Assembly: GCA_964639965.1 (NCBI GenBank)
Contig: CAZXGI010000010.1
Coordinates: 1 to 58,407 of the forward strand
From: TMED23 sp964639965
GTDB lineage: Bacteria > Pseudomonadota > Alphaproteobacteria > Rhodospirillales > UBA2165
DNA length: 58,407 nucleotides
Reading direction: 5' to 3'
In this document: in pieces, positions 8,854-18,041 of the stretch
Numbering within the stretch: position 1 is the stretch's first letter
Layout: every line of letters begins with the position of its first letter
Translations under genes and position numbers: made by a program
Notes under the pieces: generated by a model
Seen by the model: the letters and a program-made list of their open reading frames with translations, nothing else
What the model was told of the DNA's origin: nothing
The model's database searches: none

Positions 8854-9735
8854 GTGTATAACGAAAAGATAGACCCAGTCAAAATTGGAGAAAAATATGT
8901 TGGGGCTCCAAACCCAGCCTATATTATTGCCGAAATTGGTATTAATCATAATGGGGATATCAATTTATGCAAAAACCTCATTGATGTGGCAATTAACGCA
9001 AAATGTGATGCTGTCAAATTCCAAAAGCGACAACCGGAAATTTGTGTCCCTATTAATCAACAGAGCAAAATCCGGGAGACCCCCTGGGGGATGATTAGCT
9101 ATTTAGAATATCGTAAAAAAACTGAGTTTGGGCAGGCTGAATTTGAGCAAATTGACTTTTATTGCCGTACAAAAAAAATAGACTGGTTTGCCTCATGTTG
9201 GGATGAACCTTCAGTTGATTTTATCAGTCAATTTGACTGTGCCGCAGTTAAGGTCGCTTCGGCTAAACTTACCGACGACAAGTTGTTGAAAAAAATAAAT
9301 TCACAAAACAAACCTGTAATTCTATCTACAGGCATGAGTACAATTAGTGAAATCGACCATGCTGTAGATATCTTAAATGGCTGTTCCTTGTTAATAGCCC
9401 ATTCTACCAGTTCATATCCATGCAGCGCTGATGAATTAAACTTACAAATGATTTCAACATTAAAAGAACGATATGGCGTGCCAATAGGATACTCTGGACA
9501 TGAAACGGGTTTACAAACAACAATTGCTGCTGCTGCAATGGGCGCTGAATTTATTGAGCGCCACATCACGCTCGATCGTACGATGTGGGGTAGCGATCAA
9601 GCAGCTTCGGTTGAGCCGCATGGACTAAAAACACTGGTTCGCGATATCCGAGTGGTTGAATTAGCACGTGGCAACGGGGTTAAAGAAGTTTATCAATCAG
9701 AACTTGCGGCACTAGAAAAATTACGAGGCTCTTAA
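8854..9735 (+). CDS. NeuB-like nonulosonate synthase lacking the SAF domain
   Basis: 293 residues from GTG 8854, preceded by AAGGAAG. The TIM-barrel motifs of the NeuB family are present: AEIGINHNGD, AVKFQKR, ASCWDE, KVASAKL, LSTGMST, YSGHE and ERHITLDR. The enzyme condenses PEP with an aldose (ManNAc-like) or its phosphate to a nine-carbon acid. Canonical NeuB/SpsE proteins are about 340-360 residues, with a C-terminal SAF (antifreeze-like) lid that helps close the neighbouring active site. This protein stops at the end of the barrel. The sequence after the stop shows no missing domain in another frame that I can see. The partner phosphatase/cytidylyltransferase lies upstream. Confidence 0.85.
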   Translation: MYNEKIDPVKIGEKYVGAPNPAYIIAEIGINHNGDINLCKNLIDVAINAKCDAVKFQKRQPEICVPINQQSKIRETPWGMISYLEYRKKTEFGQAEFEQIDFYCRTKKIDWFASCWDEPSVDFISQFDCAAVKVASAKLTDDKLLKKINSQNKPVILSTGMSTISEIDHAVDILNGCSLLIAHSTSSYPCSADELNLQMISTLKERYGVPIGYSGHETGLQTTIAAAAMGAEFIERHITLDRTMWGSDQAASVEPHGLKTLVRDIRVVELARGNGVKEVYQSELAALEKLRGS

Positions 9736-9757
9736 ATTTTTTGCACATAGTTGAATT

Positions 9758-10432
9758 ATGAGGTGGTTTAATTTGCCTAAGAAATATGATTTGGAATCAG
9801 CCTTTGATTATGAGAATGGATTTTATTTAACAGCAAGTGTTAGCCGTTTCTCGAAACTAGTTAGCCATTTAGATTTATTTCGGCTTAGCATGGGCGTGCC
9901 TGGAGAAATAGTAGAGTGTGGTGTATTCAAAGGTGCTTCTTTAATGAGGTGGATCAAATTTCGCGAACTTTTATCAAACTCTTCAGCAAAAAAAATTATT
10001 GGGTTTGATACGTTTGGTAAATTTCCAAAGGCGAAGTCTAGTTCGGATAAGCTATTTCGAAAAGATTTTATAGACCAAGCTGGTGATCAATCTATCTCGA
10101 AGGGTCAAATTATTACAGTACTGAAGAAACTAAATTTATATCAAAATATTGATCTGGTAAAAGGTGATGTCAAAAAAACCATTCCCAATTATTTAGAAAA
10201 TAATCCGGAACTAAAAATATCCCTATTACATATTGACGTCGATTTATATGATCCTACAAAGATTTGTTTGAATCTTCTCTGCAATCGTGTTGCAAGTGGA
10301 GGCATAATTATTTTGGATGATTATGGAGCATTTCCCGGTGCAACTAAGGCCATTGATGAATATTTTAATAAACATTTGGGCATAATAAAGAAACTTCCTA
10401 TTTCAGATCAAATATCATATGTCCAAAAATAA
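9758..10432 (+). CDS. TylF/MycF-type O-methyltransferase
   Basis: 224 residues. Motifs are VECGVFKGASLM (SAM-binding glycine loop), IIGFDTFGKFP, HIDVDLYDPTKICL and IILDDYGAFPG, the signature of the macrocin-O-methyltransferase family (PF05711). These Mg-dependent enzymes methylate sugar hydroxyls, and the acidic residues of HIDVDLYD and LDDYG are the expected metal and catalytic residues. It probably adds an O-methyl group to a sugar or glycan of this island. It is the last + gene of the operon, 22 bases after neuB, and faces the radical SAM gene on the other strand across 160 A/T-rich bases that lack a clear terminator. Confidence 0.82.
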   Translation: MRWFNLPKKYDLESAFDYENGFYLTASVSRFSKLVSHLDLFRLSMGVPGEIVECGVFKGASLMRWIKFRELLSNSSAKKIIGFDTFGKFPKAKSSSDKLFRKDFIDQAGDQSISKGQIITVLKKLNLYQNIDLVKGDVKKTIPNYLENNPELKISLLHIDVDLYDPTKICLNLLCNRVASGGIIILDDYGAFPGATKAIDEYFNKHLGIIKKLPISDQISYVQK

Positions 10433-10592
10433 TAAGACAAATTAAAAAATTATCGATAAGTACAGGATAAAACATAGACTGATAAATAATTTTGTAAAAT
10501 AACAGGGCCTGAAGATAACTTTTTTATCACTAAAATACTGTCTATTTTATAGCGTACATTTTTAAGAAGTAACAACGAATCCGAAAATGATT

Positions 10593-11990
10593 TTATTCAG
10601 CTGCCCTTGGCAAGTATTCGGGATTAATACCTAAACCCGTTTTTGTTTTCAAATCGTTATAATTTCCTGTATTGCTCTCAAGAGCATCTTTAAAAAAAAG
10701 ATCGGCAAGTAATTTTATCCTTTCCAAACCAAATTCATTCAATGTAAATGCAGCCTCTTGCGATTGCTTTTCAATTAAAAAATGTGCAACCTCAGTTGGA
10801 ATAGTGATTGTGTTACCCCATCGGATATTCAGCAAATAAAAGTCCCCTTCATTGCGAAATCGTAGTCTTTCGGGTGCAATAAATTTCATCCCATTTTTGA
10901 TTAACTCAAATATTTTAGAATCATGGGCGAGTTTGAAAGGTTTTGTCACAGCATTTGGACCAATCATAAGTGGATCGGAAGCAGACATTTCGCCGTATTT
11001 TGCTAGAGCAGACATGCTACACCCGGAGTCGCAAATATCTATATATTCGCATCCTTCACATCCTGGATAACGTAAACTACCATCATGCCAAAATTTCATT
11101 CTTTCTTGGTACACTCGAGTGAGACTATTTTCGAAAATATTTCCATAATGATTCTCTTCGTGAACACAGGCATGTATATTTCCATTAGCGTTGATGCTCA
11201 TGCGATGCCCTGACTGTGAAGGACAACCGCGACCAACAAAGTCTTGATATTTTTCCAAATCCCCCAACATACAGATTGGGTAACTAACTAGCGTACCAAT
11301 CATAATACCAGTTTCTTCCTTTATTCGAATAAGTTGATCTAGAGTCTCAATTACCTCTTCGCGCGTTAAAGCATATTCTTGATTATTACTAGAATCTTGA
11401 TAAACAGGTGGGACACCACGGGTGCCAAATATTTTCTGACAGCCTAACGAATTTGCTAACATACCAGTTTCATAAACGTGACTTTCGTTAACTCGAGTTA
11501 CAACCATATTAGCGCTAACACGCATGCCATTTCTAATAGCCACTTCTATTCCACGAATGACTTTTTCATGGGCTCCTATCTTATTGAAAACTTGATCATT
11601 AACACTAGAAATATGTGAATGGAGGCTAGTCAGTATGTGATCGACCCCAACGTCAACTAATCTTTTTATTTTATCATCAGTAGCCAGCATCAGATGACTA
11701 TTGCAGCTTACTGAAATATTACTGTCTGATAACCGCTTAAATCCATATTCTAGTAGGTCAAATTTGGTGAATGGCTCCCCACCCGACAGAATTACATGAA
11801 AAACACCGGCCCTTTCCAACTGATCAATAATTAAATCAAATTTAGCAGCCGTCAGTGTTTCAACACCGATACTATCGTCACGCCAGTAGTTATAACAATG
11901 GGTGCATTTGGCATTACATAATTCAGTTATCTCTAGATTTACTGTAGTGGGTGCTGAAAAAATATTTTTTACCAATTTATTGATCCACAC
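10593..11990 (-). CDS. Radical SAM/SPASM protein with a C-terminal winged-helix-like extension
   Basis: 465 residues from a GTG start. The radical SAM cluster motif is C25-NAK-C29-TH-C32, with SGGEP as the SAM-contacting motif. A SPASM-type region follows (about 265-335), with GCPSQ, HACVHEE and GCEGCEYIDICDSGC providing cysteines for extra [4Fe-4S] clusters. The last 100 residues include FYLLNIRWGNTITIP and helices that resemble a PqqD/RRE-like winged helix; this is a visual guess. SPASM enzymes modify peptides, sugars or other small substrates by radical chemistry. No precursor-peptide gene is visible in the 214 bases upstream. It is divergent from the B12-type radical SAM gene at 12205, so the two may share control. 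Confidence 0.82.
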   Translation of the reverse strand: MWINKLVKNIFSAPTTVNLEITELCNAKCTHCYNYWRDDSIGVETLTAAKFDLIIDQLERAGVFHVILSGGEPFTKFDLLEYGFKRLSDSNISVSCNSHLMLATDDKIKRLVDVGVDHILTSLHSHISSVNDQVFNKIGAHEKVIRGIEVAIRNGMRVSANMVVTRVNESHVYETGMLANSLGCQKIFGTRGVPPVYQDSSNNQEYALTREEVIETLDQLIRIKEETGIMIGTLVSYPICMLGDLEKYQDFVGRGCPSQSGHRMSINANGNIHACVHEENHYGNIFENSLTRVYQERMKFWHDGSLRYPGCEGCEYIDICDSGCSMSALAKYGEMSASDPLMIGPNAVTKPFKLAHDSKIFELIKNGMKFIAPERLRFRNEGDFYLLNIRWGNTITIPTEVAHFLIEKQSQEAAFTLNEFGLERIKLLADLFFKDALESNTGNYNDLKTKTGLGINPEYLPRAAE

Positions 11991-12204
11991 GTATTTTTGA
12001 ATTATTTTGACTTTTTTATCAATTTACTAGCAAATCTATGTTTTTAAAAGGAAACTTAATCCTACCACAATAATACTAAAGTTGACTTAGCGAAGACACA
12101 AATATTATTTTGAGGTTTTAGATATAAAAATACAAATAAACAGGCTATATTACCTTCAAAATCGAATAGAATAAACAAGCAGTGTTAACCGCAGGAAAAA
12201 CCAA

Positions 12205-13728
12205 TTGACGAAATTAGTACTCGTTTATCCAAATCAGCGTTGGCTAAAAGAAGATAACGTTACAACTTGGGATTTAGACCCGCGCACACTTTGCGGGCTC
12301 GCTTCGATGGTAAATGATATCGTTGATGTAGAAATAATTGATTGCCAAATTAATAATTATTCTGTTGAAGACTTCACGAAGAAAATCAACCAGAGCCAAG
12401 CGAATTATGTTGGCATCTCTCTTTTGACCTCTGAATATGCGGAAATTATGGATATTGCGGCCAATGCAGTCAAAGCAGCAGATCCAAGTATAGTTGTCAT
12501 AGCAGGCGGCGTCCATGTCACAACACAGCCACATCAAGTGATGGAAAATCTGAATATTGATTATGGCTGTCATGGCGAAGGCGAATACCTACTCAAGGAC
12601 CTAATGATGCATTTAGTCAAAGGATCGCCCCTGCCAACCACAGGCCTAATATACCGTGATGAGCAGCATGTGATCGTCCAGCCACGTTCTGTTGTGGACA
12701 ATATTTCAGAACTACCTTGGCCAGATTATGATCTCGTTGATTATCAAGCCTATTTGAATTCAGTGCCGAGGCATGGGGCCAATCGTTTCCCTCAATTACC
12801 CGGAATGTATTTAATTGTTTCTCGCGGTTGCCCTGTTGGTTGCTCCTTTTGTCAGGTAGAAATGATTTCTGGGAAAAAAATTAGGATGCGTGATCCCGAA
12901 GATATTCTGGATGAAATTGAATTTCTAAAAAAACGATATGGTTTAAAATCAATAGTTTTCCTTGATGATAATTTATTCTTGATGCGGAAGCGCGCTAAAC
13001 GATTGCTAGAGGGTATGATTAGCCGAAAATTGAATATTTCTTGGCAAGCGGCGGCATTTGCTATCTTCGCAATGGACGACGAAATGATTGATTTGATGCG
13101 AGACGCCGGTTGTAAATCAGTTAATTGCGCAATTGAGTCTGGAAGTCAGAGAGTATTGGAAGAGATTATCCGAAAACCTATTAAAGACTTAAAAGAAATA
13201 CCAAAACTCATAAACAAGATTAAGGATCGTGGTATAAACGTTTTGGCGAACTTTATCATTGGGCTTCCCGGTGAGACTTGGAGCGAGATAAGAGAAACTA
13301 TTCATTTTGCTGAACACTGCAATGCAGACTACGTTAAATTTTTTATAGCAGTTCCGCTGGTCGGAACAAAATTAACTGATATGGCAATCAATATGAATGT
13401 TCTAGATATGGCCGAAAATGAATTAAAAGTTGACTGGCGGAATTCTCAAATAACTTCTAATGAATGGACATCCCAAGATATCAGCGCCTTGCGGGTCAAT
13501 GAATGGGACCGAATAAATTTTCAGCCGGAGAGAATTGCTAAAGTCGCTGAAATTTGGGGACTAACGATTGAAGAAATGGAATTGGTCCGTAAAAATACAC
13601 GCGAAGCACTTTATAAAACTCGAGCCGGAGAACCAGAGTGCCGTGATGCGTTAGATCAAACAGCAGGAGGTAGTAAGCCAATCACCGGTGCGGAAAACAA
13701 AATTTTCCCAAACGTTGCTGCCGAATAG
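12205..13728 (+). CDS. B12-binding-domain radical SAM protein
   Basis: 507 residues from TTG 12205, preceded by GCAGGAAA. Residues 1-145 resemble a cobalamin-binding Rossmann domain (GVHVTTQP, HGEGEYLL); the DxHxxG motif that binds B12 base-off is not seen, as in many of this class. The radical SAM motif is C209-PVG-C213-SF-C216, followed by FLDDNLF, ESGSQRVLE and GLPGET. Class B enzymes of this type methylate unactivated carbons or catalyse ring rearrangements. The substrate is unknown; a sugar or lipid of the glycan pathway is likely from context. The dioxygenase gene starts 15 bases downstream, and a GT2 gene follows, so they form one transcript. Confidence 0.85.
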   Translation: MTKLVLVYPNQRWLKEDNVTTWDLDPRTLCGLASMVNDIVDVEIIDCQINNYSVEDFTKKINQSQANYVGISLLTSEYAEIMDIAANAVKAADPSIVVIAGGVHVTTQPHQVMENLNIDYGCHGEGEYLLKDLMMHLVKGSPLPTTGLIYRDEQHVIVQPRSVVDNISELPWPDYDLVDYQAYLNSVPRHGANRFPQLPGMYLIVSRGCPVGCSFCQVEMISGKKIRMRDPEDILDEIEFLKKRYGLKSIVFLDDNLFLMRKRAKRLLEGMISRKLNISWQAAAFAIFAMDDEMIDLMRDAGCKSVNCAIESGSQRVLEEIIRKPIKDLKEIPKLINKIKDRGINVLANFIIGLPGETWSEIRETIHFAEHCNADYVKFFIAVPLVGTKLTDMAINMNVLDMAENELKVDWRNSQITSNEWTSQDISALRVNEWDRINFQPERIAKVAEIWGLTIEEMELVRKNTREALYKTRAGEPECRDALDQTAGGSKPITGAENKIFPNVAAE

Positions 13729-13743
13729 GGGTCTTCACCTACA

Positions 13744-14556
13744 ATGATCCAAAAAATCGAAACAGCTGAAAGAGATTATGTAAACAATGGCTGGTGTGAA
13801 GTTGAATTACCTGATCCACAACATATTTCAAGTATAATTGATTTCTTGACCGAAATCCTTGTGAGAGTTTCTGGAGACGTTTCAGCCACCCTACTAGCCT
13901 ACCATAATATTACTTCAGATAGAAGCCATGCAGAATTTCACTGGGAACTCGCCAATGCACTATGGGAGAAAGATATAGGCGTTGAAATAGGTCGCCATCA
14001 ATACGAATTTCTTAGAAATTTTATTGGACCGGATCTGCTAGTTCAGGCCAAACCGTTTTTGCGTATTGCTAGGCCTGGCCGTTGCGAGGACAATATTGGT
14101 TTCCATCGTGACACCACCTATGGTCAATCACCTTATGAAGTTACAATGATTATACCATTGGTTGATCTTCCAAAAGAAGCAGCTATTCAAGTCGCACCCA
14201 GAACTCATATAATTGGCGAAAAAGATATTCAGCTAAGCAGCCTCCCCGAACCCCTCTGGAAAAAAGGATCCTCTAAACATGCTCTTGGTTTTCCTTACGC
14301 CCCACAAAAACTAGACGCAAAGGCTGAAAAGGATCTCCAGACGGTACCACTAAACATTGGTCAAGCGATGTTATTTAGTCCATCACTCGTTCACGGTCAA
14401 ATGTGCAATCAAAGTTCGATCACTCGATTTTCGATTGATGTTCGCTTTCTAAATGCCAACGCGCCAATCGATATTAACCGTGATATTAATAATCGGGGAT
14501 ACAAGTCAGTCCATGTCTCAGCAATCGAACAGGTGGCCGCGGCCTATCTAAATTAA
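13744..14556 (+). CDS. PhyH-like Fe(II)/2-oxoglutarate dioxygenase
   Basis: 270 residues. The iron-binding facial triad is visible: H121-R-D123 in GFHRDTTYG and H217 in SLVHGQM, with R228 in ITRFSID as the 2-oxoglutarate-binding arginine. The preceding RIARPG and the IPLVDLP strand match the double-stranded beta-helix of the phytanoyl-CoA hydroxylase family. It probably hydroxylates or desaturates a substrate shared with the radical SAM protein encoded 15 bases upstream. The next gene, a GT2, starts 21 bases later. The natural substrate cannot be inferred; PhyH members act on lipids, peptides and amino acids as well as sugars. Confidence 0.82.
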   Translation: MIQKIETAERDYVNNGWCEVELPDPQHISSIIDFLTEILVRVSGDVSATLLAYHNITSDRSHAEFHWELANALWEKDIGVEIGRHQYEFLRNFIGPDLLVQAKPFLRIARPGRCEDNIGFHRDTTYGQSPYEVTMIIPLVDLPKEAAIQVAPRTHIIGEKDIQLSSLPEPLWKKGSSKHALGFPYAPQKLDAKAEKDLQTVPLNIGQAMLFSPSLVHGQMCNQSSITRFSIDVRFLNANAPIDINRDINNRGYKSVHVSAIEQVAAAYLN

Positions 14557-14577
14557 AATAAGATCGACGTTACAAAA

Positions 14578-15720
14578 ATGATGAACTCTCTATCATCTGC
14601 AAAAACCAAACTCAATATTGTGATCCCCACATATAACAGGCCGTTAATGTTGCACCGCTCAGTGTCCAGCTCTCTTTTGTTGGGATTATCTGACTATGAA
14701 GTTGTTGTGATTGATGATGGCTCAACAGTGTCTCAGGTTATGCCCGATGGTATCAAACGAAATACTGAGGAAGTAATGGATCAATTTGATTCTCCCCACA
14801 TTCGTTATATAAGAAAAATTAATAACGCGGGCCTTGGCAGTATATTTGAATCCTACGTTACCGAACATATTACCGGCGAATATGCCATATTTATCAATGA
14901 TGATGACGTGTTTATTGACCCTGAGCCAGTACATAAAGCGTTAAAAATTTTGGAGCATGACCCCAGCCTTTCTATCGTTTTCATGTCCCTAATTAGGCGA
15001 AGCGATAATAAAAAAATTGATCAATGTATTGATTTACCTTACCCGCCTATGTCTGGAAAAGATTTTTTTCGCAAGTATTCAGAGGATTATGATATTAGGC
15101 ATACAGCGCTTTACGGTATACTGCGAACCAAATTTATTCATGAAACTGGTGCTATGCAATCAATTGGATTACAAAAATACGGTCTCCACGACGCTTTTGG
15201 GATTGACACTGACTTGTTATTTAGGCTTTTGACTAAAGGTGGTACTAGTTTTGTTGATCAACCTTTTTTACTTCGACGTGAAACAGCAGGGCTAACCGAA
15301 CGTTTTCCGGTCATGTTCGCCTATTGTTATTATCAATATATTTTGCGTGGGATAAAATATCAGAAGGACGTCGGATTTGATGAAAAATCCTCTGTTCGAA
15401 AGTTCTTGCGTTCATGGTACCGAGTAATGCTGATGATGTATAACGCAACGCTTTTTTCTCCCTTAGCCGAGGAAAGGGGAGAAGAGAAAATTCGTCAGCA
15501 TCTGCGTATACCATTTCACATTTATCTGATTAAAGAGATGTGGAGGCATGGGATTTTTTCCTTTGAACAAAATGACGCAAAGGCATGGTTTTGGAGTACA
15601 TGGAAATATGCTTGGCAAAATAAAAATTCCTTTACTAGGTATTTTTTTACACCACGGCGTTCAAAAATTAATGGCAATACTGGCGTTCGCCCGTTTTGGA
15701 ACAAAGGACACAAGCGTTAA
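14578..15720 (+). CDS. Family 2 glycosyltransferase
   Basis: 380 residues. The GT-A fold is shown by IVIPTYNRP near the N-terminus, VVIDDGST for UDP binding, and INDDDVF as the DxD metal motif. The C-terminal third is rich in Arg, Trp and Tyr with no hydrophobic stretch long enough to be a transmembrane helix, so it should be cytosolic or peripheral. It transfers an activated sugar to an unknown acceptor. It is third in the run with the B12 radical SAM and PhyH genes. It converges on the glycosyltransferase at 15771-17774, with 50 bases between the stops. Confidence 0.85.
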   Translation: MMNSLSSAKTKLNIVIPTYNRPLMLHRSVSSSLLLGLSDYEVVVIDDGSTVSQVMPDGIKRNTEEVMDQFDSPHIRYIRKINNAGLGSIFESYVTEHITGEYAIFINDDDVFIDPEPVHKALKILEHDPSLSIVFMSLIRRSDNKKIDQCIDLPYPPMSGKDFFRKYSEDYDIRHTALYGILRTKFIHETGAMQSIGLQKYGLHDAFGIDTDLLFRLLTKGGTSFVDQPFLLRRETAGLTERFPVMFAYCYYQYILRGIKYQKDVGFDEKSSVRKFLRSWYRVMLMMYNATLFSPLAEERGEEKIRQHLRIPFHIYLIKEMWRHGIFSFEQNDAKAWFWSTWKYAWQNKNSFTRYFFTPRRSKINGNTGVRPFWNKGHKR

Positions 15721-15770
15721 GATGTTTTCTTTTTTATACCTGCCTACTTAAGATATGGAATAATTGCTGA

Positions 15771-17774
15771 TTAGCGCCCAACCCAACCGAATTTTGTAAA
15801 TTTCTCACCCGAAATAATATCTAAGATAGGTTGAAATTCCCCCCATCGATCCTGACTTAATGCCTCCGTTAAGGAACACTTATTAATATCCTCCCAAGTC
15901 GTGTTAATTCGCCATGGAAATTCTTTCTTGATCACATTTGCATGAAAATAAGCATACATTTTTGCTAATCTTAACTGATCATCGGTGACTTGGAATTTAT
16001 TCGGATCAGAAGAAAAACTGCGAAGAAATGTGAAGTAGTCAGTAATATCATTTGGACTAATAACAATCCCTTTTCCGGTGTAGTGGCAACTTGCCCCCGC
16101 AATAGCCTGCTTCCCTCGCAAAACAGCTTCCCAAGCAACATCAGAGCAATAGGTGACAATAAGACTGGCTCTATCCACGAGACCATAGGTATTTATTGCA
16201 GTATCACTAGGCAAAATTTTTATGTGATTAGGAAGGCAAGGCCATTTCTTATTGATCATTTCGACAGTGTTTTGTGGTACCTCATGCAAGTACTCTACCG
16301 GATGGGGACGCATTATCACATTGAGTTCGGGATGTTTCATGTAAAATTTGATTGTTTCAAATAACCACTGTTGATAACTTGCAAAAATATTATTGTGTTT
16401 CTCCAAGAATATGAAAGCATCCCATGCATTATTTGGAAGTATCAAGTGTAGGGGGTTATCAATATTCGATAACATGCTTTTTACCTCGTCCAAATGTTTT
16501 TCAGCGGTCTGAAACTGAATTATACTCTTGTTCTTATGGTAGTGATCACTTGTTTCCGATTTTTGAATCCAATCTAAAACCCATTTATCTTTTTCTAATG
16601 AAAGCCCATCCTGTAACTCAGCTTGCCATGCTGAATCTGTCACCATCATTCCCACGGGCGAATCGTTTGAAATAATTATGCGCCCCATCTGCGGGGGGAA
16701 ATCTAAACTAACTTTCCGGGTATCAGTATGCTCAATCAGCTTCCATGCAATTGCCCATTCCCAAACAATCCCGTCATGAAGAATCCAAAGGTCGTGGTGT
16801 TTTTTATCTTTGGTTAACGCGCCATACAACTTCCGAGCAAATTTTTTATTTTGCTTAACCCTATATATTGCAAAGTCTGGATTTGGATTGCCATTAATAT
16901 CCTGTCCCTTAGAACCAAATGGTGTTTTAGTATCGAATTTATTCTGGTCTTCAACCACAGCATTCAATTCAGAGGTTAAATCCCTATCAAAAGTTCGCAA
17001 GTCTATAAAACTTAAGCCCTCTGGAAGTTGGAGATTTTCTAATTGGCTCATTTCACGAACAAAGAGCTCAGTCTCCCAATCATCTGCAGGAAAAAGATGT
17101 TCTAAAGTTGGATGCCAGTATATATCAACGTGATGACCCAATTTAAGAAGCAACAGTGCCACTGGAATAATAAATGAAATCCACCAAGGATAAATTCCCA
17201 GGATCGCTATTTTTTGCGGATTCAAAGAAGGCGAACACACAAACTCCACAGTTTCGTATTCCTTAACGAGTTTTTTCATTCTCTCAACAAGATTCCAATT
17301 TGTAAGCGGGAGATTTGCTGACTGGTATTTCTCGTTGCAGAACTTGGACATATCACTAGGCGACCAATTGGTTAAAAATACTAATTTAGATGCAGCCTGT
17401 CTTAGCCCTAGTGACCGTCCATCTATTTTTAGACCTGAGACAAGATATTGAGCAGCGCGTTCAAGATCACCACAATTTATTAAGAAATTGATGTGGCGAA
17501 CTAACCATTCCAAATTTTCGGGAGAGTCACCTACAAGAACAGTGCTATGCGAAATAGCTTTCTTTAAATCGCCGTTTCGTTCTGCAAGTTTTAGCAAGAG
17601 ATTGTTTATAATATTTGTGACACCCGGTTCATTATACCGAAGCGCTTTTTCAAGGATTATTTCAGCAAGATGATTCTCCCCGATTTTAATAAGTTCTTCG
17701 CCGTGGCTTATTAAATTGTATACAATGTTGGAATCAGTTTCTCGATTTTGTTTACTCAATTTAATTTCCGCCAT
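15771..17774 (-). CDS. Helical-repeat protein with capsule-synthesis-like glycosyltransferase domain
   Basis: 667 residues. The N-terminal 140 residues are TPR-like helices (for example HLAEIILEKALRYNEP and DLERAAQYLVSGLKID). From about 185 onward the sequence resembles a GT-B transferase of the capsule synthesis/Kdo-transferase type: IAILGIYPWW at the start of a Rossmann fold, VIMRPHPVEY with RPHP at 489-492, and TYCSDVAWEAVLRGK (541-555), the pattern of a nucleotide-sugar-binding helix. The expected role is transfer of a CMP-activated acidic sugar. A TPR-GT layout matches flagellin glycosyltransferases such as Caulobacter FlmG, though the GT fold there may differ. It is a single gene, convergent with the upstream GT2 and divergent from the gene at 18042. 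Confidence 0.68.
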   Translation of the reverse strand: MAEIKLSKQNRETDSNIVYNLISHGEELIKIGENHLAEIILEKALRYNEPGVTNIINNLLLKLAERNGDLKKAISHSTVLVGDSPENLEWLVRHINFLINCGDLERAAQYLVSGLKIDGRSLGLRQAASKLVFLTNWSPSDMSKFCNEKYQSANLPLTNWNLVERMKKLVKEYETVEFVCSPSLNPQKIAILGIYPWWISFIIPVALLLLKLGHHVDIYWHPTLEHLFPADDWETELFVREMSQLENLQLPEGLSFIDLRTFDRDLTSELNAVVEDQNKFDTKTPFGSKGQDINGNPNPDFAIYRVKQNKKFARKLYGALTKDKKHHDLWILHDGIVWEWAIAWKLIEHTDTRKVSLDFPPQMGRIIISNDSPVGMMVTDSAWQAELQDGLSLEKDKWVLDWIQKSETSDHYHKNKSIIQFQTAEKHLDEVKSMLSNIDNPLHLILPNNAWDAFIFLEKHNNIFASYQQWLFETIKFYMKHPELNVIMRPHPVEYLHEVPQNTVEMINKKWPCLPNHIKILPSDTAINTYGLVDRASLIVTYCSDVAWEAVLRGKQAIAGASCHYTGKGIVISPNDITDYFTFLRSFSSDPNKFQVTDDQLRLAKMYAYFHANVIKKEFPWRINTTWEDINKCSLTEALSQDRWGEFQPILDIISGEKFTKFGWVGR

Positions 17775-18041
17775 TTATCTTTTGAAATTACCAAAAAACC
17801 CTAACTATCACTGCCAGAACCTGATTTTGATTAGGGAAATGTCTCTTTTTTGCGTGAAACCTATAATTATAGCACTCTCTCGTATCTCGCGATCAAGTTA
17901 TCCTAAATCTCAAAATGATTAGAACGCACCCCAACCGTAAATCGTCAAAGTATTCAGGTCGTCGAGTGTATTTGCTTGACACCTTTAATACTATTACAAC
18001 TCTTTTAATGGATAATAACATATTATGATGATTAAGCGTGA

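Noticed and set aside
10497..10540. Weak hairpin between the TylF-like and SPASM genes as a bidirectional terminator
   Set aside because: Only about 5 A/T-rich pairs form; not distinguishable from chance in this composition.
11991..12204. A precursor-peptide gene between the divergent radical SAM genes
   Set aside because: No ATG-started small ORF with a ribosome site is found on either strand here.
17976..17981. Perfect TTGACA upstream of the gene at 18042, as a -35 box
   Set aside because: No -10-like hexamer lies 15-19 bases downstream, so a promoter is not supported.
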